Shown: positions 9,836-18,688, numbered from the stretch's first letter. The stretch: 25,606 nt of DNA from Flavobacteriaceae bacterium (GCA_031289875.1 JAITOO010000041.1:1-25606), one strand, 5' to 3'. Numbers and translations: made by a program. Notes: generated by a model not told the origin, from the letters alone.

Positions 9836-12800
9836 TTATTCTTCCAATCTTATATCTAAGCCCAGTCCCTGCAATTCGTGCAGGAACACATTGAATGACT
9901 CAGGAATGCCCGGTTCAGGCATTGGGTCGCCTTTTACAATGGCTTCATACGTTTTGGCTCTACCAATCACATCATCGGATTTCACGGTAATGATTTCCCT
10001 CAAGATGTTGGACGCACCGAAGGCTTCCAACGCCCAGACTTCCATTTCTCCGAATCGTTGTCCTCCGAACTGAGCTTTACCGCCCAGCGGCTGCTGAGTA
10101 ATCAGCGAGTAAGGTCCGATGGATCGTGCATGCATCTTGTCGTCCACCATGTGTCCGAGTTTCAGCATATAAATCACTCCAACGGTAGCTTTCTGTTCAA
10201 AACGCTCGCCTGTTCCGCCATCGCAGAGGTAGGTTGTTCCGTATTGCGGTACGCCTGCTTCTTTGGTCAGTTCGTCGATTTGTTCGGCAGTAGCGCCGTC
10301 AAAAATAGGAGTGGCAAATTTTCTGCCCAATTTTTTTCCACACCAGCCCAAAACAGTTTCGTAAATCTGTCCGATATTCATACGGGAAGGCACGCCGAGC
10401 GGGTTCAACACGATATCTACCGGTGTTCCGTCTTCCAAGAACGGCATATCTTCGTCTCGGACGATTTTTGCTACGATGCCTTTGTTGCCGTGCCGTCCTG
10501 CCATTTTATCGCCGACGTTGAGTTTTCGTTTTTTGGCGATATAGACTTTGGCTAATTTCACGATTCCCGCAGGGAGTTCGTCTCCGACGGCGATTGTATG
10601 TCGTCCGCGATTCAACGAACCGAGCAGGTCGTTGTATTTGGTTTTGTAATTGTAAAGCAATTCCTTAATCAGGTCGTTTTTGGATTCATCAATCGTCCAG
10701 CTTCCGCCTGTGAGGTTGAAATAATCGTCGATGCTTGCGAGAAGTCTTTGAGTGAATTTCACTCCTTTCGGTATTACTTCTTCGTTGAGGTCGTTATACA
10801 CGCCTTGAGAAGTTTTTCCGTTCAAGAATATAAAGAGTTTTTCGAGCAGTTGGTTTTTCAAATTGTCGAATTTCAGTTTAAATCCGGCTTCTAAATGCTC
10901 TATTTTTAATTTTTCGTCTCCGCGTTTGCGTTTGTCTTTGATGTTTCTGGTGAAGAGTTTTTTATCTATCACTACGCCTTTCAGGGAAGGCTCTGCTTTC
11001 AAGGAAGCGTCTTTCACATCGCCTGCCTTGTCGCCAAAAATGGCGCGGAGCAGTTTTTCTTCCGGAGTCGGGTCAGATTCTCCTTTTGGAGTAATTTTTC
11101 CAACGAGAATATCGCCTGCTTTGACTTCTGCCCCGATGCGAATCATACCGTTTTCATCGAGTTCTTTGGTCGCTTCTTCGCTGACGTTGGGAATGTCGGA
11201 GGTCAATTCTTCCATGCCAAGTTTGGTGTCGCGCACTTCCAGAGAATATTCGTCGATGTGAATAGAGGTAAACCAGTCTTCGCTTACGGCTCTTTGATTG
11301 ATTACGATAGCGTCTTCAAAGTTGTATCCCTGCCAAGGCATGAATGCCACGAGCAGGTTTCTTCCTAATGCTAATTCGCCGTTTTCGGTGGCGTAACCTT
11401 CCGTCATCACTTGACCTTTGGTTACTCTGTCGCCTTCTTTTACAATCGGTTTCAGCGTAATTGAAGTACTTTGATTGGTTTTTCTGAACTTAATCAGATT
11501 ATATACTTTGCTTGCCAAGTCGAAACTTACAAGTTCTTCGTCTTCGGTACGGTCGTATTTTACGATGATTTTTTCTGCATCGACATATTCTACCACGCCT
11601 TCTCCGTCTGCATTAATCAAAATTCTTGAATCTCTTGCCACTTGAAATTCCAGTCCTGTTCCGACAATCGGAGCTTCCGGTTTCAAGAGCGGAACTGCCT
11701 GACGCATCATGTTTGACCCCATGAGTGCACGGTTGGCATCGTCATGTTCGAGGAAAGGAATCAGCGAAGCGGAAATACCTGTAATCTGGTTTGGTGCAAT
11801 GTCTATCAAATCGACTTTGCCGGATTCAACAACCGGATAATCAGCATCTTGGCGTGAGATAACTCTTTCGTCGAGAATCGTTCCGTCGTTGCCTAAATTG
11901 ATATTTGCCTGTGCAATGATTTTGCCTTCTTCTTCTTCTGCCGTTAAATATTCAGGCTCGGAAGCCAAATCTACTTTGCCGTCCACGATTTTCCGATACG
12001 GCGTTTCCATGAAACCGAGTTCATTGATTTTTGCATAGCAAGCCAACGATGAAATCAATCCGATGTTTGGTCCTTCGGGGGTTTCAATCGGGCAAATGCG
12101 TCCGTAATGCGTATAGTGAACGTCTCGCACTTCAAAACCTGCTCTTTCTCTCGACAAGCCGCCGGGTCCAAGAGCGGACATACGGCGTTTGTGGGTTACT
12201 TCGGACAGCGGATTGGTCTGATCCATGAATTGAGACAACTGGTTGGTTCCAAAAAATGAGTTGATTACGGAAGTCAAAGTCTTGGCGTTAATCAAATCAA
12301 TCGGAGTGAAGACTTCGTTGTCCCGCACGTTCATTCTTTCTTTAATGGTGCGAGCCATACGAGCCAACCCTACGCCGAACTGTCCGGCTAACTGCTCGCC
12401 TACGGTTTTCACGCGGCGGTTGGAAAGGTGGTCGATGTCGTCCACTTCGGCTTTGGAGTTTATCAGTTCTATCAGATATTTTACGATAGCTATAATGTCG
12501 TCTTTGGTCAGCACCTGAACGCCTTCAGGAATATTGAGTCCTAATTTTTTGTTGATTCTGTAACGTCCTACTTCGCCCAGCGAATAGCGGGCATCGGAGA
12601 AGAAGAGTTTTTCTATGATGCCTCTTGCGGTCTCTTCGTCAGGAGGTTCAGCGTTTCTTAATTGTCTGTAAATGTACTCAACGGCTTCTTTTTCGGAGTT
12701 AGTGGAGTCTTTTTGCAGGGTGTTGTGGATAATGGCGAACTCGGAACTGTTGTCTTTGTGAACGAGAATGGTTTTCACTCCCGAATCAATGATTAGGTCA

Positions 12801-13660
12801 ATGTGTTCCGGTTCTAAAACGGTTTCGCGGTCTAAGATGATTTCGTTTCTTTCGATAGATACTACTTCTCCTGTGTCTTCATCGACGAAATCCTCAAACC
12901 ATGTATTTAAAACTCTCGCAGCCAAAGTTTTGCTCAATACTTTTTTGAGGTTGGCTTTGTTCACTTTGATTTCTTCGGCGAGGTCGAATATTTCCAGAAT
13001 ATCTTTGTCGCTTTGATAACCGATAGCCCGAAGAAGCGTTGTCATCGGGAGTTTCTTTTTTCTATCGATGTAAGCGTACATCACGTTGTTGATGTCGGTA
13101 GCGAACTCCATCCATGAACCTTTAAAAGGTATGATTCTGGAGGAATAGAGTTTTGCGCCGTTAGCGTGATAGGATTGTCCAAAAAATACACCGGGCGAAC
13201 GGTGCAGTTGGGATACCACTACCCGCTCCGCTCCGTTGATGATGAATGATCCGCTTGGGGTCATATAGGGAACGGGACCTAAATACACATCTTGCACAAC
13301 GGTTTCGAAATCTTCGTGTTCGGGGTCGTTGCAGTAGAGTTTTAGCCTCGCTTTGAGTGGTACGCTGTATGTCAGCCCTCGTTCAATACACTCGTTAATG
13401 GAGTACTTGGGAGGGTCAACGAAATAGTCTAAAAATTCTAAAACGAACTGATTTCTGGTATCCGAAATGGGGAAATTTTCAGTAAACGTTTTGAATAGTC
13501 CTTCATTTTTTCTTTGGTCAGGACGGGTTTCCAACTGGAAGAAGTCTTGGAAAGACTTCACCTGAATATCCAAAAAGTCAGGATATTGGATTTGTCCTTT
13601 TGAATGAGAGAAACTGAATCTCTTTGAGTTTTGAGTGTGTGTCGCCAATGGTTTACTCAT
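9836..13660 (-). CDS. rpoB: DNA-directed RNA polymerase subunit beta
   Basis: The 1274-residue second-largest subunit, forming the catalytic cleft with beta'. Seen: the rifampicin-pocket region ([20 protein letters not shown], about residues 475-495, followed by [20 protein letters not shown]) with standard wild-type-like residues. The flap-domain block [17 protein letters not shown] and the C-terminal [33 protein letters not shown] are also present. It starts with ATG ([10 protein letters not shown]) 95 nt after the rplL stop. That gap holds a long stem-loop (13695-13734) that could attenuate or process the transcript. The N-terminus is slightly different from proteobacterial forms, as expected in Bacteroidota. 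Confidence 0.99.
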   Translation of the reverse strand: MSKPLATHTQNSKRFSFSHSKGQIQYPDFLDIQVKSFQDFFQLETRPDQRKNEGLFKTFTENFPISDTRNQFVLEFLDYFVDPPKYSINECIERGLTYSVPLKARLKLYCNDPEHEDFETVVQDVYLGPVPYMTPSGSFIINGAERVVVSQLHRSPGVFFGQSYHANGAKLYSSRIIPFKGSWMEFATDINNVMYAYIDRKKKLPMTTLLRAIGYQSDKDILEIFDLAEEIKVNKANLKKVLSKTLAARVLNTWFEDFVDEDTGEVVSIERNEIILDRETVLEPEHIDLIIDSGVKTILVHKDNSSEFAIIHNTLQKDSTNSEKEAVEYIYRQLRNAEPPDEETARGIIEKLFFSDARYSLGEVGRYRINKKLGLNIPEGVQVLTKDDIIAIVKYLIELINSKAEVDDIDHLSNRRVKTVGEQLAGQFGVGLARMARTIKERMNVRDNEVFTPIDLINAKTLTSVINSFFGTNQLSQFMDQTNPLSEVTHKRRMSALGPGGLSRERAGFEVRDVHYTHYGRICPIETPEGPNIGLISSLACYAKINELGFMETPYRKIVDGKVDLASEPEYLTAEEEEGKIIAQANINLGNDGTILDERVISRQDADYPVVESGKVDLIDIAPNQITGISASLIPFLEHDDANRALMGSNMMRQAVPLLKPEAPIVGTGLEFQVARDSRILINADGEGVVEYVDAEKIIVKYDRTEDEELVSFDLASKVYNLIKFRKTNQSTSITLKPIVKEGDRVTKGQVMTEGYATENGELALGRNLLVAFMPWQGYNFEDAIVINQRAVSEDWFTSIHIDEYSLEVRDTKLGMEELTSDIPNVSEEATKELDENGMIRIGAEVKAGDILVGKITPKGESDPTPEEKLLRAIFGDKAGDVKDASLKAEPSLKGVVIDKKLFTRNIKDKRKRGDEKLKIEHLEAGFKLKFDNLKNQLLEKLFIFLNGKTSQGVYNDLNEEVIPKGVKFTQRLLASIDDYFNLTGGSWTIDESKNDLIKELLYNYKTKYNDLLGSLNRGRHTIAVGDELPAGIVKLAKVYIAKKRKLNVGDKMAGRHGNKGIVAKIVRDEDMPFLEDGTPVDIVLNPLGVPSRMNIGQIYETVLGWCGKKLGRKFATPIFDGATAEQIDELTKEAGVPQYGTTYLCDGGTGERFEQKATVGVIYMLKLGHMVDDKMHARSIGPYSLITQQPLGGKAQFGGQRFGEMEVWALEAFGASNILREIITVKSDDVIGRAKTYEAIVKGDPMPEPGIPESFNVFLHELQGLGLDIRLEE

Positions 13661-13694
13661 AAAATAAATTAATAATGTTTAAAAAACACAAATA

Positions 13695-13734
13695 GGCTTA
13701 GACTTCTTCGGCGCGCACTTCGGAAGTCTAAACC
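13695..13734 (-). promoter_or_regulatory. rplL-rpoB intergenic stem-loop (attenuator or RNA processing site)
   Basis: The minus strand forms a 12-bp stem, GGTTTAGACTTC with GAAGTCTAAGCC and one G-U pair, around a 16-nt loop containing GTGCGCGC. No U-tract follows directly, only a looser T-rich stretch, so it is not a standard full terminator. In E. coli the same interval carries a partial terminator and an RNase III site that set the ribosomal-protein to RNA-polymerase ratio. A comparable role here is inference. Confidence 0.6.
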
Positions 13735-13755
13735 TTTCTTTTTGGGTTAATTGAA

Positions 13756-14136
13756 TTATTTCAACTCAACTTCTGCGCCAACTTCTTCAAGCTGTTTTTT
13801 CAGGCTTTCCGCTTCGTCTTTGGAAATGCCTTCCTTAACAGCAGTCGGAGCGCTGTCTACTGCTTCTTTAGCTTCTTTCAACCCTTTGCCGGTTAAATCT
13901 TTAACTAATTTAACTACCTGTAATTTGTTAGCGCCTGCGGCTTTTAAAATTACGTCAAATTCGGTTTTTTCTTCTGCTGCGGGAGCGTCAGCTCCTGCGG
14001 CAGCTCCTGCGGCAACAGCTACGGCTGCGGCTGCGGGTTCTATTCCGTATTCTTCTTTTAAAATCTCAGCTAATTCGTTAACTTCTTTTACGGTTAAATT
14101 TACTAAGGTTTCAGCTAATTGTTTTAAATCTGCCAT
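13756..14136 (-). CDS. rplL: 50S ribosomal protein bL12 (L7/L12)
   Basis: The 126-residue acidic stalk protein recruits translation GTPases such as EF-Tu and EF-G to the ribosome. Seen: the N-terminal dimerisation helices ([19 protein letters not shown]), an Ala/Gly-rich hinge (about residues 36-55), and the C-terminal globular domain with [20 protein letters not shown] and [13 protein letters not shown]. Length and start match the family. It lies 47 nt after rplJ, whose product anchors L12 dimers to the stalk base. The Ala-rich hinge yields a long open frame on the opposite strand, which is a shadow. Confidence 0.98.
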   Translation of the reverse strand: MADLKQLAETLVNLTVKEVNELAEILKEEYGIEPAAAAVAVAAGAAAGADAPAAEEKTEFDVILKAAGANKLQVVKLVKDLTGKGLKEAKEAVDSAPTAVKEGISKDEAESLKKQLEEVGAEVELK

Positions 14137-14183
14137 TTTAATTTTGTTTTTTTGTTTAACAACTTTTTATATATGAGTGCGTA

Positions 14184-14708
14184 TTATTCCGCTTTTTCTG
14201 ATAAGGTTTTTACTAAACCTGCAATTGTGTTTCCGCCTGATTTAAGGGCAGACACCACATTTTTAATAGGAGATTGCAGCAATCCGATGATTTCGCCAAC
14301 GAGTTCTTCTTTGGATTTTAGATTTGCCAGCGCATCTAATTGGTCGTCTCCTACAAACACTGCCGAATCTATCCATGCGGCTTTCAATATCGGCTTGTCT
14401 GATTTTTTTCTAATCGTTTGGATTAGCTTCGCAGGGGCGTTGCCTTTTTCTGCAATGAAAATGGTGGTATTTCCTTTCAAGCTGTCAAAAAGTCCTGAAA
14501 AATCTTTGATTTCGATTTTTTCCATTGCTTTTTGGAGCAGGGTGTTTTTCACCACTTTGGCAGAAATTCCGTTTTTAAAACAGGATCTTCTCAAATCGGA
14601 AGTCCGTTGTGCGTTCAATCCGTTGGTGTCAACTATATAGAGTACATTCGTTCCTTCGAGGACTTCCTGCAATTCGTCGATTACTTGTGCTTTTTCTTGC
14701 TTTGTCAT
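14184..14708 (-). CDS. rplJ: 50S ribosomal protein uL10
   Basis: 174-residue stalk base protein. The N-terminal domain (about residues 1-130) binds 23S rRNA, and the C-terminal helix (about 135-174) carries L12 dimers. Seen: MTKQEKAQVIDELQEVL, the RRSCFKNGISAKVVKNTLL block and the typical C-terminal LLQSPIKNVVSAL segment. It follows rplA after only 16 nt. There is therefore no room for the long autoregulatory leader that precedes rplJ in E. coli and many Firmicutes, unless it is embedded in rplA. Confidence 0.97.
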   Translation of the reverse strand: MTKQEKAQVIDELQEVLEGTNVLYIVDTNGLNAQRTSDLRRSCFKNGISAKVVKNTLLQKAMEKIEIKDFSGLFDSLKGNTTIFIAEKGNAPAKLIQTIRKKSDKPILKAAWIDSAVFVGDDQLDALANLKSKEELVGEIIGLLQSPIKNVVSALKSGGNTIAGLVKTLSEKAE

Positions 14709-14724
14709 AATACTTCAATTAATT

Positions 14725-15417
14725 TTAATTAACACCTTTGGGGTCAATCGCAATACCCGGGCTCATGGTTGAGGAGAGGTACATGCTTTTCACATAAATG
14801 CCTTTGGCTGCCTGAGGTTTCAATTTTATCAAAGCAGAGATAATTTCGTGTGCGTTTTCCTGAATCTTTTTGGCATCAAAAGATACTTTTCCGATTGCGG
14901 CGTGTACGATTCCGAATTTATCTACTTTGAAGTCGATTTTACCTGCTTTTACTTCTGCCACTGCTTTGCCTATTTCCATAGTTACAGTTCCTGTCTTTGG
15001 GTTAGGCATCAATCCTCTGGGTCCTAAAATTCTTCCCAAAGGTCCTAATTTTCCCATTACCTGCGGCTGTGTAACGATGACATCAACGTCCGTCCAGCCG
15101 TCTTTTATTTTTTGGAGATAGTCGTCCAAACCTACAAAATCTGCGCCTGCATCTTTGGCTTCCTGTTCCTTGTCGGGGGTTACCAAAGCCAGCACTCGGG
15201 TTTTTTTTCCTGTTCCATGAGGCAGGGAAACTACGCCGCGCACCATTTGATTTGCCTTGCGTGGATCAACGCCCAAACGTACGGCTATATCCACAGAGGC
15301 GTCAAATTTTGTATAACTTACTTCCTTTACGAGTGTGGAAGCTTCTTCCAGCGTGTAAAGTTTTGTTTTATCTACCTTAGCAACAACTGCTTTTTGTTTT
15401 TTTGTCAATACTGCCAT
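14725..15417 (-). CDS. rplA: 50S ribosomal protein uL1
   Basis: 230-residue L1 stalk protein that helps release deacylated tRNA from the E site and in many bacteria represses its own operon. Seen: [31 protein letters not shown] and the signature [20 protein letters not shown] (about residues 122-141). The C-terminal domain with [20 protein letters not shown] is complete. It lies 13 nt after rplK in the usual order. Confidence 0.98.
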   Translation of the reverse strand: MAVLTKKQKAVVAKVDKTKLYTLEEASTLVKEVSYTKFDASVDIAVRLGVDPRKANQMVRGVVSLPHGTGKKTRVLALVTPDKEQEAKDAGADFVGLDDYLQKIKDGWTDVDVIVTQPQVMGKLGPLGRILGPRGLMPNPKTGTVTMEIGKAVAEVKAGKIDFKVDKFGIVHAAIGKVSFDAKKIQENAHEIISALIKLKPQAAKGIYVKSMYLSSTMSPGIAIDPKGVN

Positions 15418-15430
15418 AATTCCTTAGAGA

Positions 15431-15874
15431 TTAGTTGTTTAGAGGATTTTGTCCTGTTACTTTAATACCCATTGACCTTGCAGTACCGGCAACCATGCTT
15501 ATTGCAGATTGGAGAGTGAAACAGTTCAAATCGACCATTTTGTCTTCTGCAATTTGTTTGATTTGTTCCCAAGAAACGCCTGCTACCTTAACGCGGTTAG
15601 GCTCACCTGAACCTTTTTTGGCTTTGGAAGCCGCCAAAAGTTGTATGGTTACGGGCGGAGTTTTTACGACAAAGTCGAAAGACTTGTCTTCAAACACCGT
15701 GATAATCACCGGAAGTACCTGACCTTGTTTGTCTTGCGTACGGGCATTAAATTGTTTACAAAACTCCATGATGTTCACGCCGGCAGCACCTAATGCGGGT
15801 CCTACGGGCGGCGAAGGGTTTGCTTGTCCTCCCTTCACTTGGAGTTTTACCATTTTAAAAATTCTTTTTGCCAT
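15431..15874 (-). CDS. rplK: 50S ribosomal protein uL11
   Basis: 147-residue component of the GTPase-associated centre, binding 23S rRNA helices 43/44 near the L12 stalk. Seen: [20 protein letters not shown] with the conserved proline-rich segment, [16 protein letters not shown], and the C-terminal RNA-binding part ending [15 protein letters not shown]. The start MAKRIFK matches Bacteroidota homologues, which have this short extension before MVKLQ. It is 51 nt downstream of nusG. Confidence 0.98.
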   Translation of the reverse strand: MAKRIFKMVKLQVKGGQANPSPPVGPALGAAGVNIMEFCKQFNARTQDKQGQVLPVIITVFEDKSFDFVVKTPPVTIQLLAASKAKKGSGEPNRVKVAGVSWEQIKQIAEDKMVDLNCFTLQSAISMVAGTARSMGIKVTGQNPLNN

Positions 15875-15925
15875 TTTAATTTTTAGTTAAAAATGTTTTT
15901 ATATAATCTGTGGAAGCAGCCTATT

Positions 15926-16468
15926 TTATACTTTTTCTACTTGCGAAAAACTCAGTTCTATTGGTGTTTTTCTTCCGAAAATCAGCACCATAACTTCGAG
16001 TTTTCTTTTTTCTTCGTTGATTTTTTCAATCGTTCCGTTAAATCCGTTAAACGGTCCGTCGATAACTTTCACCGTTTCTCCAAATACAAACGGAATGTTC
16101 AAATCTTCCGTTTCGGAGAGTTCGTCCATTTTGCCGAACATTCTGCTGACCTCGCTCCGTCTCATCGGAACAGGGTCGCCGCCTTTCGTTGCGCTTAAAA
16201 AACTGATGACTCCGGGAATATTTTTCATAGTATGGGGAAGTTCTCCTATCAGGTTAGCTTCCAGCATAATATAGCCCGGATAATATACTTTTTCTCTTTG
16301 TGTTTTCTTTCCGTTTTTGATTTGTACTACTTTTTCCATAGGCACAACCACTTGTCCAAAATTACTTTTGAGATGAATATCCCTCTCGACTTCATTTTCG
16401 ATATAGGTTTTCACCTTAATTTCTTGCCCACTGATTGTTTTCAGTACATACCATTTCATCTCACTCAT
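15926..16468 (-). CDS. nusG: Transcription elongation/antitermination factor NusG
   Basis: 180-residue elongation factor that binds the beta' clamp and links RNA polymerase to Rho or the ribosome. Seen: the NGN domain (about residues 4-115; KWYVLKTISGQEIKV and YPGYIMLEANLIGE), then a linker and the KOW domain (about 125-180; FGETVKVIDGPFNGFNGTIE). Length is typical of the housekeeping NusG, not the longer or divergent NusG-like antiterminators of capsule loci. It lies 12 nt after secE. Starting at M1 or M4 cannot be distinguished by sequence alone. Confidence 0.97.
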   Translation of the reverse strand: MSEMKWYVLKTISGQEIKVKTYIENEVERDIHLKSNFGQVVVPMEKVVQIKNGKKTQREKVYYPGYIMLEANLIGELPHTMKNIPGVISFLSATKGGDPVPMRRSEVSRMFGKMDELSETEDLNIPFVFGETVKVIDGPFNGFNGTIEKINEEKRKLEVMVLIFGRKTPIELSFSQVEKV

Positions 16469-16480
16469 CGTGCTGACTTT

Positions 16481-16687
16481 CTAAGCTTTTAAATTTATTA
16501 AAACTATATATATAGTATGAAGAATCTTAGTCAAACTCCAATCTACTGCGAAGCAGAATATGGACATGATAATGGTTGCGACTGCCACCACAGAGGTGGA
16601 AGACTGCAAATCCGACCATTTAGGCCACTCTACGTGGTCTCTAAATTCTTCCATCGAACCTTTTAAATAGTTAATTAGTCCATTCAT
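16481..16687 (-). CDS. secE: Preprotein translocase subunit SecE
   Basis: A 68-residue short-form SecE that clamps the SecY channel in the inner membrane. Seen: an amphipathic N-terminal helix with the conserved EFRDHVEWPKWSDL (about residues 14-27), followed by one transmembrane segment (about 33-58). This single-span form is usual outside the Gammaproteobacteria. It begins 15 nt after the tRNA-Trp gene, so the tRNA must be processed from the same transcript. Confidence 0.95.
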   Translation of the reverse strand: MNGLINYLKGSMEEFRDHVEWPKWSDLQSSTSVVAVATIIMSIFCFAVDWSLTKILHTIYIVLINLKA

Positions 16688-16702
16688 TTATTAAAATTTT
16701 TG

Positions 16703-16775
16703 CACGGGCGGTAAGATTCGAACTCACGACCCTCGGTTTTGGAGACCGATGCTCTACCAGCTGAGCTACGCCCGT
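16703..16775 (-). tRNA. tRNA-Trp (anticodon CCA)
   Basis: 73-nt cloverleaf. Acceptor ACGGGCG/CGCCCGT pairs fully, the D-arm is GCTC/GAGC, and the anticodon stem TCGGT/ACCGA has loop CTCCAAA giving anticodon CCA. The T-arm is GTGAG-TTCGAAT-CTTAC and the discriminator is G. The terminal CCA is not encoded. It sits between tuf and secE, a conserved position in many bacteria. Confidence 0.97.
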
Positions 16776-16778
16776 ATC

Positions 16779-16813
16779 AAACAGAAAGACCCTTTGTCCG
16801 AGCCTTTCTGTTT
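16779..16813. terminator. tuf to tRNA-Trp intergenic hairpin
   Basis: Perfect 10-bp arms AAACAGAAAG/CTTTCTGTTT (16779-16788 and 16804-16813) lie 17 nt past the tuf stop. On the minus strand only UUU follows before GATACGGG, so termination of tuf would be partial. It may instead be an RNase processing site freeing the tRNA. I see no promoter between tuf and tRNA-Trp, so the downstream genes may depend on readthrough here. Confidence 0.5.
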
Positions 16814-16829
16814 TTATATAATATTTTTA

Positions 16830-18017
16830 TTAATCCAAAAGTTCTGTTACCTGTCCTGCTCCTACGGTTCTACCGCCTTCGCGGATAGCGAATCTCAGAC
16901 CGTTATTCAAAGCAATTAGGGAGTGCAGTTCCACAATGATAGTCAGGTTGTCGCCCGGCATCACCATCTCTACTCCTTCCGGAAGAGAAATTGTTCCTGT
17001 AACATCGGTAGTTCTTGCATAGAACTGTGGACGGTAGTTGTTGTGGAATGGCGTGTGGCGTCCTCCTTCTTCCTTAGTCAGGATATACACCTCTGCTTTG
17101 AATTTCTTGTGAGGAGTTACTGAACCCGGTTTAGCGATTACCATACCTCTTCTGATGTCGGTTTTCTCGATACCTCTCAACAACAGACCTACGTTGTCTC
17201 CTGCTTCTCCTCTGTCAAGGATTTTACGGAACATTTCAACGCCTGTTACCGTAGAGGTTAATTTTTCATCACCCATACCTACGATGTCTACATGGTCGCC
17301 TGAGTTGATAACGCCTGCTTCGATACGTCCTGTTGCCACAGTACCGCGTCCTGTAATAGAGAACACGTCTTCGACAGGCATCAGGAATGGTTTGTCTTGG
17401 TCGCGAACCGGCAACTCTATCCATGTATCTACTGCATCCATCAGTTGTTCTACGCCTTCTACCCATTTTGGTTCTCCGTTCAATGCGCCTAATGCAGAGC
17501 CTTGAATCACAGGGGTATTGTCTCCGTCATAATCGTAAAAAGACAACAGGTCTCTTACTTCGATTTCCACCAATTCCAGCAATTCCGGGTCGTCCACCAT
17601 ATCGACTTTGTTCATAAAAACGACGATTCTTGGCACGTTTACCTGACGGCAAAGCAAGATATGTTCACGGGTTTGAGGCATGGGACCGTCTGTAGCGGCA
17701 ACTACCAAGATTGCACCGTCCATCTGGGCAGCGCCTGTAACCATGTTTTTCACATAGTCGGCATGTCCCGGACAGTCTACGTGTGCATAATGGCGTGCTA
17801 CGGTTTGATATTCTACGTGAGCGGTGTTAATAGTAATACCTCTTTCTTTTTCTTCCGGAGCGGCATCGATTTGGTCAAAATCTTTTTTTTCTGCCAATCC
17901 TTTTTCAGACAAAATTTTTGTAATAGCAGCAGTTAAAGTGGTTTTTCCGTGGTCAACGTGACCGATTGTACCTATATTAAGGTGTGGTTTTGTACGTTTA
18001 AAAGTTTCTTTTGCCAT
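16830..18017 (-). CDS. tuf: Translation elongation factor Tu
   Basis: 395-residue GTPase that delivers aminoacyl-tRNA to the ribosome. Seen: the P-loop [10 protein letters not shown] (about residues 19-28), [12 protein letters not shown] (switch II, about 81-92), the NKVD guanine-specificity motif, and the two C-terminal beta-barrel domains ending [11 protein letters not shown] chose the ATG at 18015-18017 ([12 protein letters not shown]). The longer frame to 18053 would start on a non-ATG codon inside the promoter -7 box. The upstream tRNA set Thr-Tyr-Gly-Thr and downstream tRNA-Trp/secE match the tufB-type locus known from E. coli. Confidence 0.99.
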   Translation of the reverse strand: MAKETFKRTKPHLNIGTIGHVDHGKTTLTAAITKILSEKGLAEKKDFDQIDAAPEEKERGITINTAHVEYQTVARHYAHVDCPGHADYVKNMVTGAAQMDGAILVVAATDGPMPQTREHILLCRQVNVPRIVVFMNKVDMVDDPELLELVEIEVRDLLSFYDYDGDNTPVIQGSALGALNGEPKWVEGVEQLMDAVDTWIELPVRDQDKPFLMPVEDVFSITGRGTVATGRIEAGVINSGDHVDIVGMGDEKLTSTVTGVEMFRKILDRGEAGDNVGLLLRGIEKTDIRRGMVIAKPGSVTPHKKFKAEVYILTKEEGGRHTPFHNNYRPQFYARTTDVTGTISLPEGVEMVMPGDNLTIIVELHSLIALNNGLRFAIREGGRTVGAGQVTELLD

Positions 18018-18050
18018 GATAATTTTTTTATTAATTTCTAAAAATGAGTG

Positions 18051-18083
18051 CAAATATACTGATTATTTTTTAAACAACAACAA
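18051..18083 (-). promoter_or_regulatory. Promoter of tuf
   Basis: The minus strand has -7 TATATTTG (18051-18058, perfect TAnnTTTG). A TTG-rich -33 (TTGTTGTTG, 18075-18083) gives a 19-nt spacer to one of its TTG triplets. The predicted start lies about 25-30 nt before the ATG. Together these give tuf its own promoter independent of the tRNA genes. Confidence 0.75.
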
Positions 18084-18088
18084 CTTGT

Positions 18089-18115
18089 AAAAAATTTTTA
18101 TGTTATAAATTTTTT
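18089..18115 (-). terminator. Possible weak terminator after tRNA-Thr(GGT)
   Basis: AT-only inverted repeat, arms AAAAAATTT/AAATTTTTT separated by 9 nt, between the tRNA-Thr gene and the tuf promoter. The minus-strand product ends in a U-run. Without G-C pairs the hairpin is weak, and it may be chance in AT-rich DNA. Confidence 0.3.
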
Positions 18116-18174
18116 AACAGCAGGATAAGTGTCTTACATTCAATAAATAAAAGGGAAAAATAGCAGGAAATTAG

Positions 18175-18246
18175 AGCCAATGACGGGAATTGAACCCGTG
18201 ACCTCGTCCTTACCAAGGAAGCGCTCTACCCCTGAGCTACATCGGC
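18175..18246 (-). tRNA. tRNA-Thr (anticodon GGT)
   Basis: 72 nt. Acceptor GCCGATG/CATTGGC contains one G-U, the D-arm is GCTC/GAGC, the T-arm ACGGG-TTCAATT-CCCGT is perfect, and the anticodon loop TTGGTAA gives GGT. The anticodon stem CTTCC/GGACG has one T-C mismatch at pair 28-42. The discriminator is U and CCA is not encoded. It is the last tRNA before tuf. Confidence 0.95.
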
Positions 18247-18257
18247 TTAAAAAATTG

Positions 18258-18330
18258 AGCGGAAGACGAGGTTCGAACTCGCGACATTCAGCTTGGAAGG
18301 CTGACGCTCTACCAACTGAGCTACTTCCGC
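18258..18330 (-). tRNA. tRNA-Gly (anticodon TCC)
   Basis: 73 nt. Acceptor GCGGAAG/CTTCCGC is perfect, anticodon stem TCAGC/GCTGA with loop CTTCCAA gives TCC, and the T-arm is GCGAG-TTCGAAC-CTCGT. CCA is not encoded. It lies 11 nt upstream of tRNA-Thr(GGT) and has its own promoter just upstream (18364-18393). Confidence 0.97.
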
Positions 18331-18363
18331 CTGTGTTTTTTTACCTTAGATGTAATTTCTCGG

Positions 18364-18393
18364 CAAATGTACCAATTTTTCTGAAATTACAAA
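18364..18393 (-). promoter_or_regulatory. Internal promoter for tRNA-Gly/tRNA-Thr(GGT)
   Basis: The minus strand carries -33 CTTTG (ending 18393) and -7 TACATTTG (18364-18371) with an 18-nt spacer, in the 81-nt gap after tRNA-Tyr. An inverted repeat with 9-bp arms TGTAATTTC/GAAATTACA (18351-18359 and 18383-18391) spans the promoter, and its right arm overlaps the -33 element. Confidence 0.65.
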
Positions 18394-18411
18394 GAATTAT
18401 TGAATAATTTG

Positions 18412-18494
18412 TGGGGAGAGGAGGATTCGAACCTCCGAAGTCGTAAGACAGCAGATTTACAGTCTGCCCTCGTTGGCCGCTTGAGTATCTCCCC
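18412..18494 (-). tRNA. tRNA-Tyr (anticodon GTA)
   Basis: 83-nt class II tRNA with a long variable arm. Acceptor GGGGAGA/TCTCCCC is perfect, anticodon stem GCAGA/TCTGC with loop CTGTAAA gives GTA, and the T-arm is GGAGG-TTCGAAT-CCTCC. The discriminator is A, as expected for Tyr. CCA is not encoded. Confidence 0.97.
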
Positions 18495-18508
18495 AATATT
18501 TATTACTG

Positions 18509-18582
18509 AGCCTCCAGAGGGATTCGAACCCACGACCCCGAGATTACAAATCACGTGCTCTGGCCAGCTGAGCTATGGAGGC
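18509..18582 (-). tRNA. tRNA-Thr (anticodon TGT)
   Basis: 74 nt, first of the tRNA set. Acceptor GCCTCCA/TGGAGGC is perfect and the anticodon loop TTTGTAA gives TGT. The anticodon stem CGTGA/TCTCG has a T-T mismatch at pair 29-41, and the T-stem GTGGG/CCCTC has another at 50-64. The fold is otherwise normal. CCA is not encoded. Confidence 0.93.
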
Positions 18583-18604
18583 TTATTTGGTTATTTCAAA
18601 GAAA

Positions 18605-18630
18605 CAGTCCGTTTTTATTTTTACGGACTG
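18605..18630 (-). other. Hairpin at the predicted 5' end of the tRNA-tuf transcript
   Basis: 8-bp arms CAGTCCGT/ACGGACTG with a 10-nt A/T loop. Its upstream arm abuts the -7 box at 18631-18638, so the predicted transcription start lies inside or next to it. Read from hpf, it could also act as a weak terminator 59 nt past the hpf stop, but only UUU follows before CUUUG. Confidence 0.5.
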
Positions 18631-18661
18631 CAAAGGTAGTTATATTTTGTTTATATGCAAA
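18631..18661 (-). promoter_or_regulatory. Promoter of the tRNA-Thr-Tyr-Gly-Thr operon
   Basis: The minus strand has -33 TTTG (18658-18661) and -7 TACCTTTG (18631-18638) with a 19-nt spacer, an optimal match to the Bacteroidota sigma-A-type pattern. It lies about 49 nt upstream of the first tRNA and downstream of the hpf stop codon. Confidence 0.78.
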
Positions 18662-18688
18662 TTTTATTTATAATTTTTCTGCATTTTT

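Noticed and set aside
13751..14176. Plus-strand open frame rich in Ala/Ser/Thr opposite rplL
   Set aside because: It is a shadow of the Ala-rich bL12 coding sequence, with no promoter or independent features.
14709..14724. An L10(L12)4-type autoregulatory leader before rplJ
   Set aside because: The rplA-rplJ gap is only 16 nt, too short for the known leader structure, and I saw no clear substitute in the end of rplA.
18018..18053. Longer tuf frame starting at 18053
   Set aside because: It starts on a non-ATG codon inside the -7 box of the tuf promoter, and EF-Tu is universally MAKETF-like at the ATG at 18017.
18180..18639. Plus-strand open frames across the tRNA cluster
   Set aside because: They are translations of antisense tRNA sequence; four cloverleaf genes explain the region.
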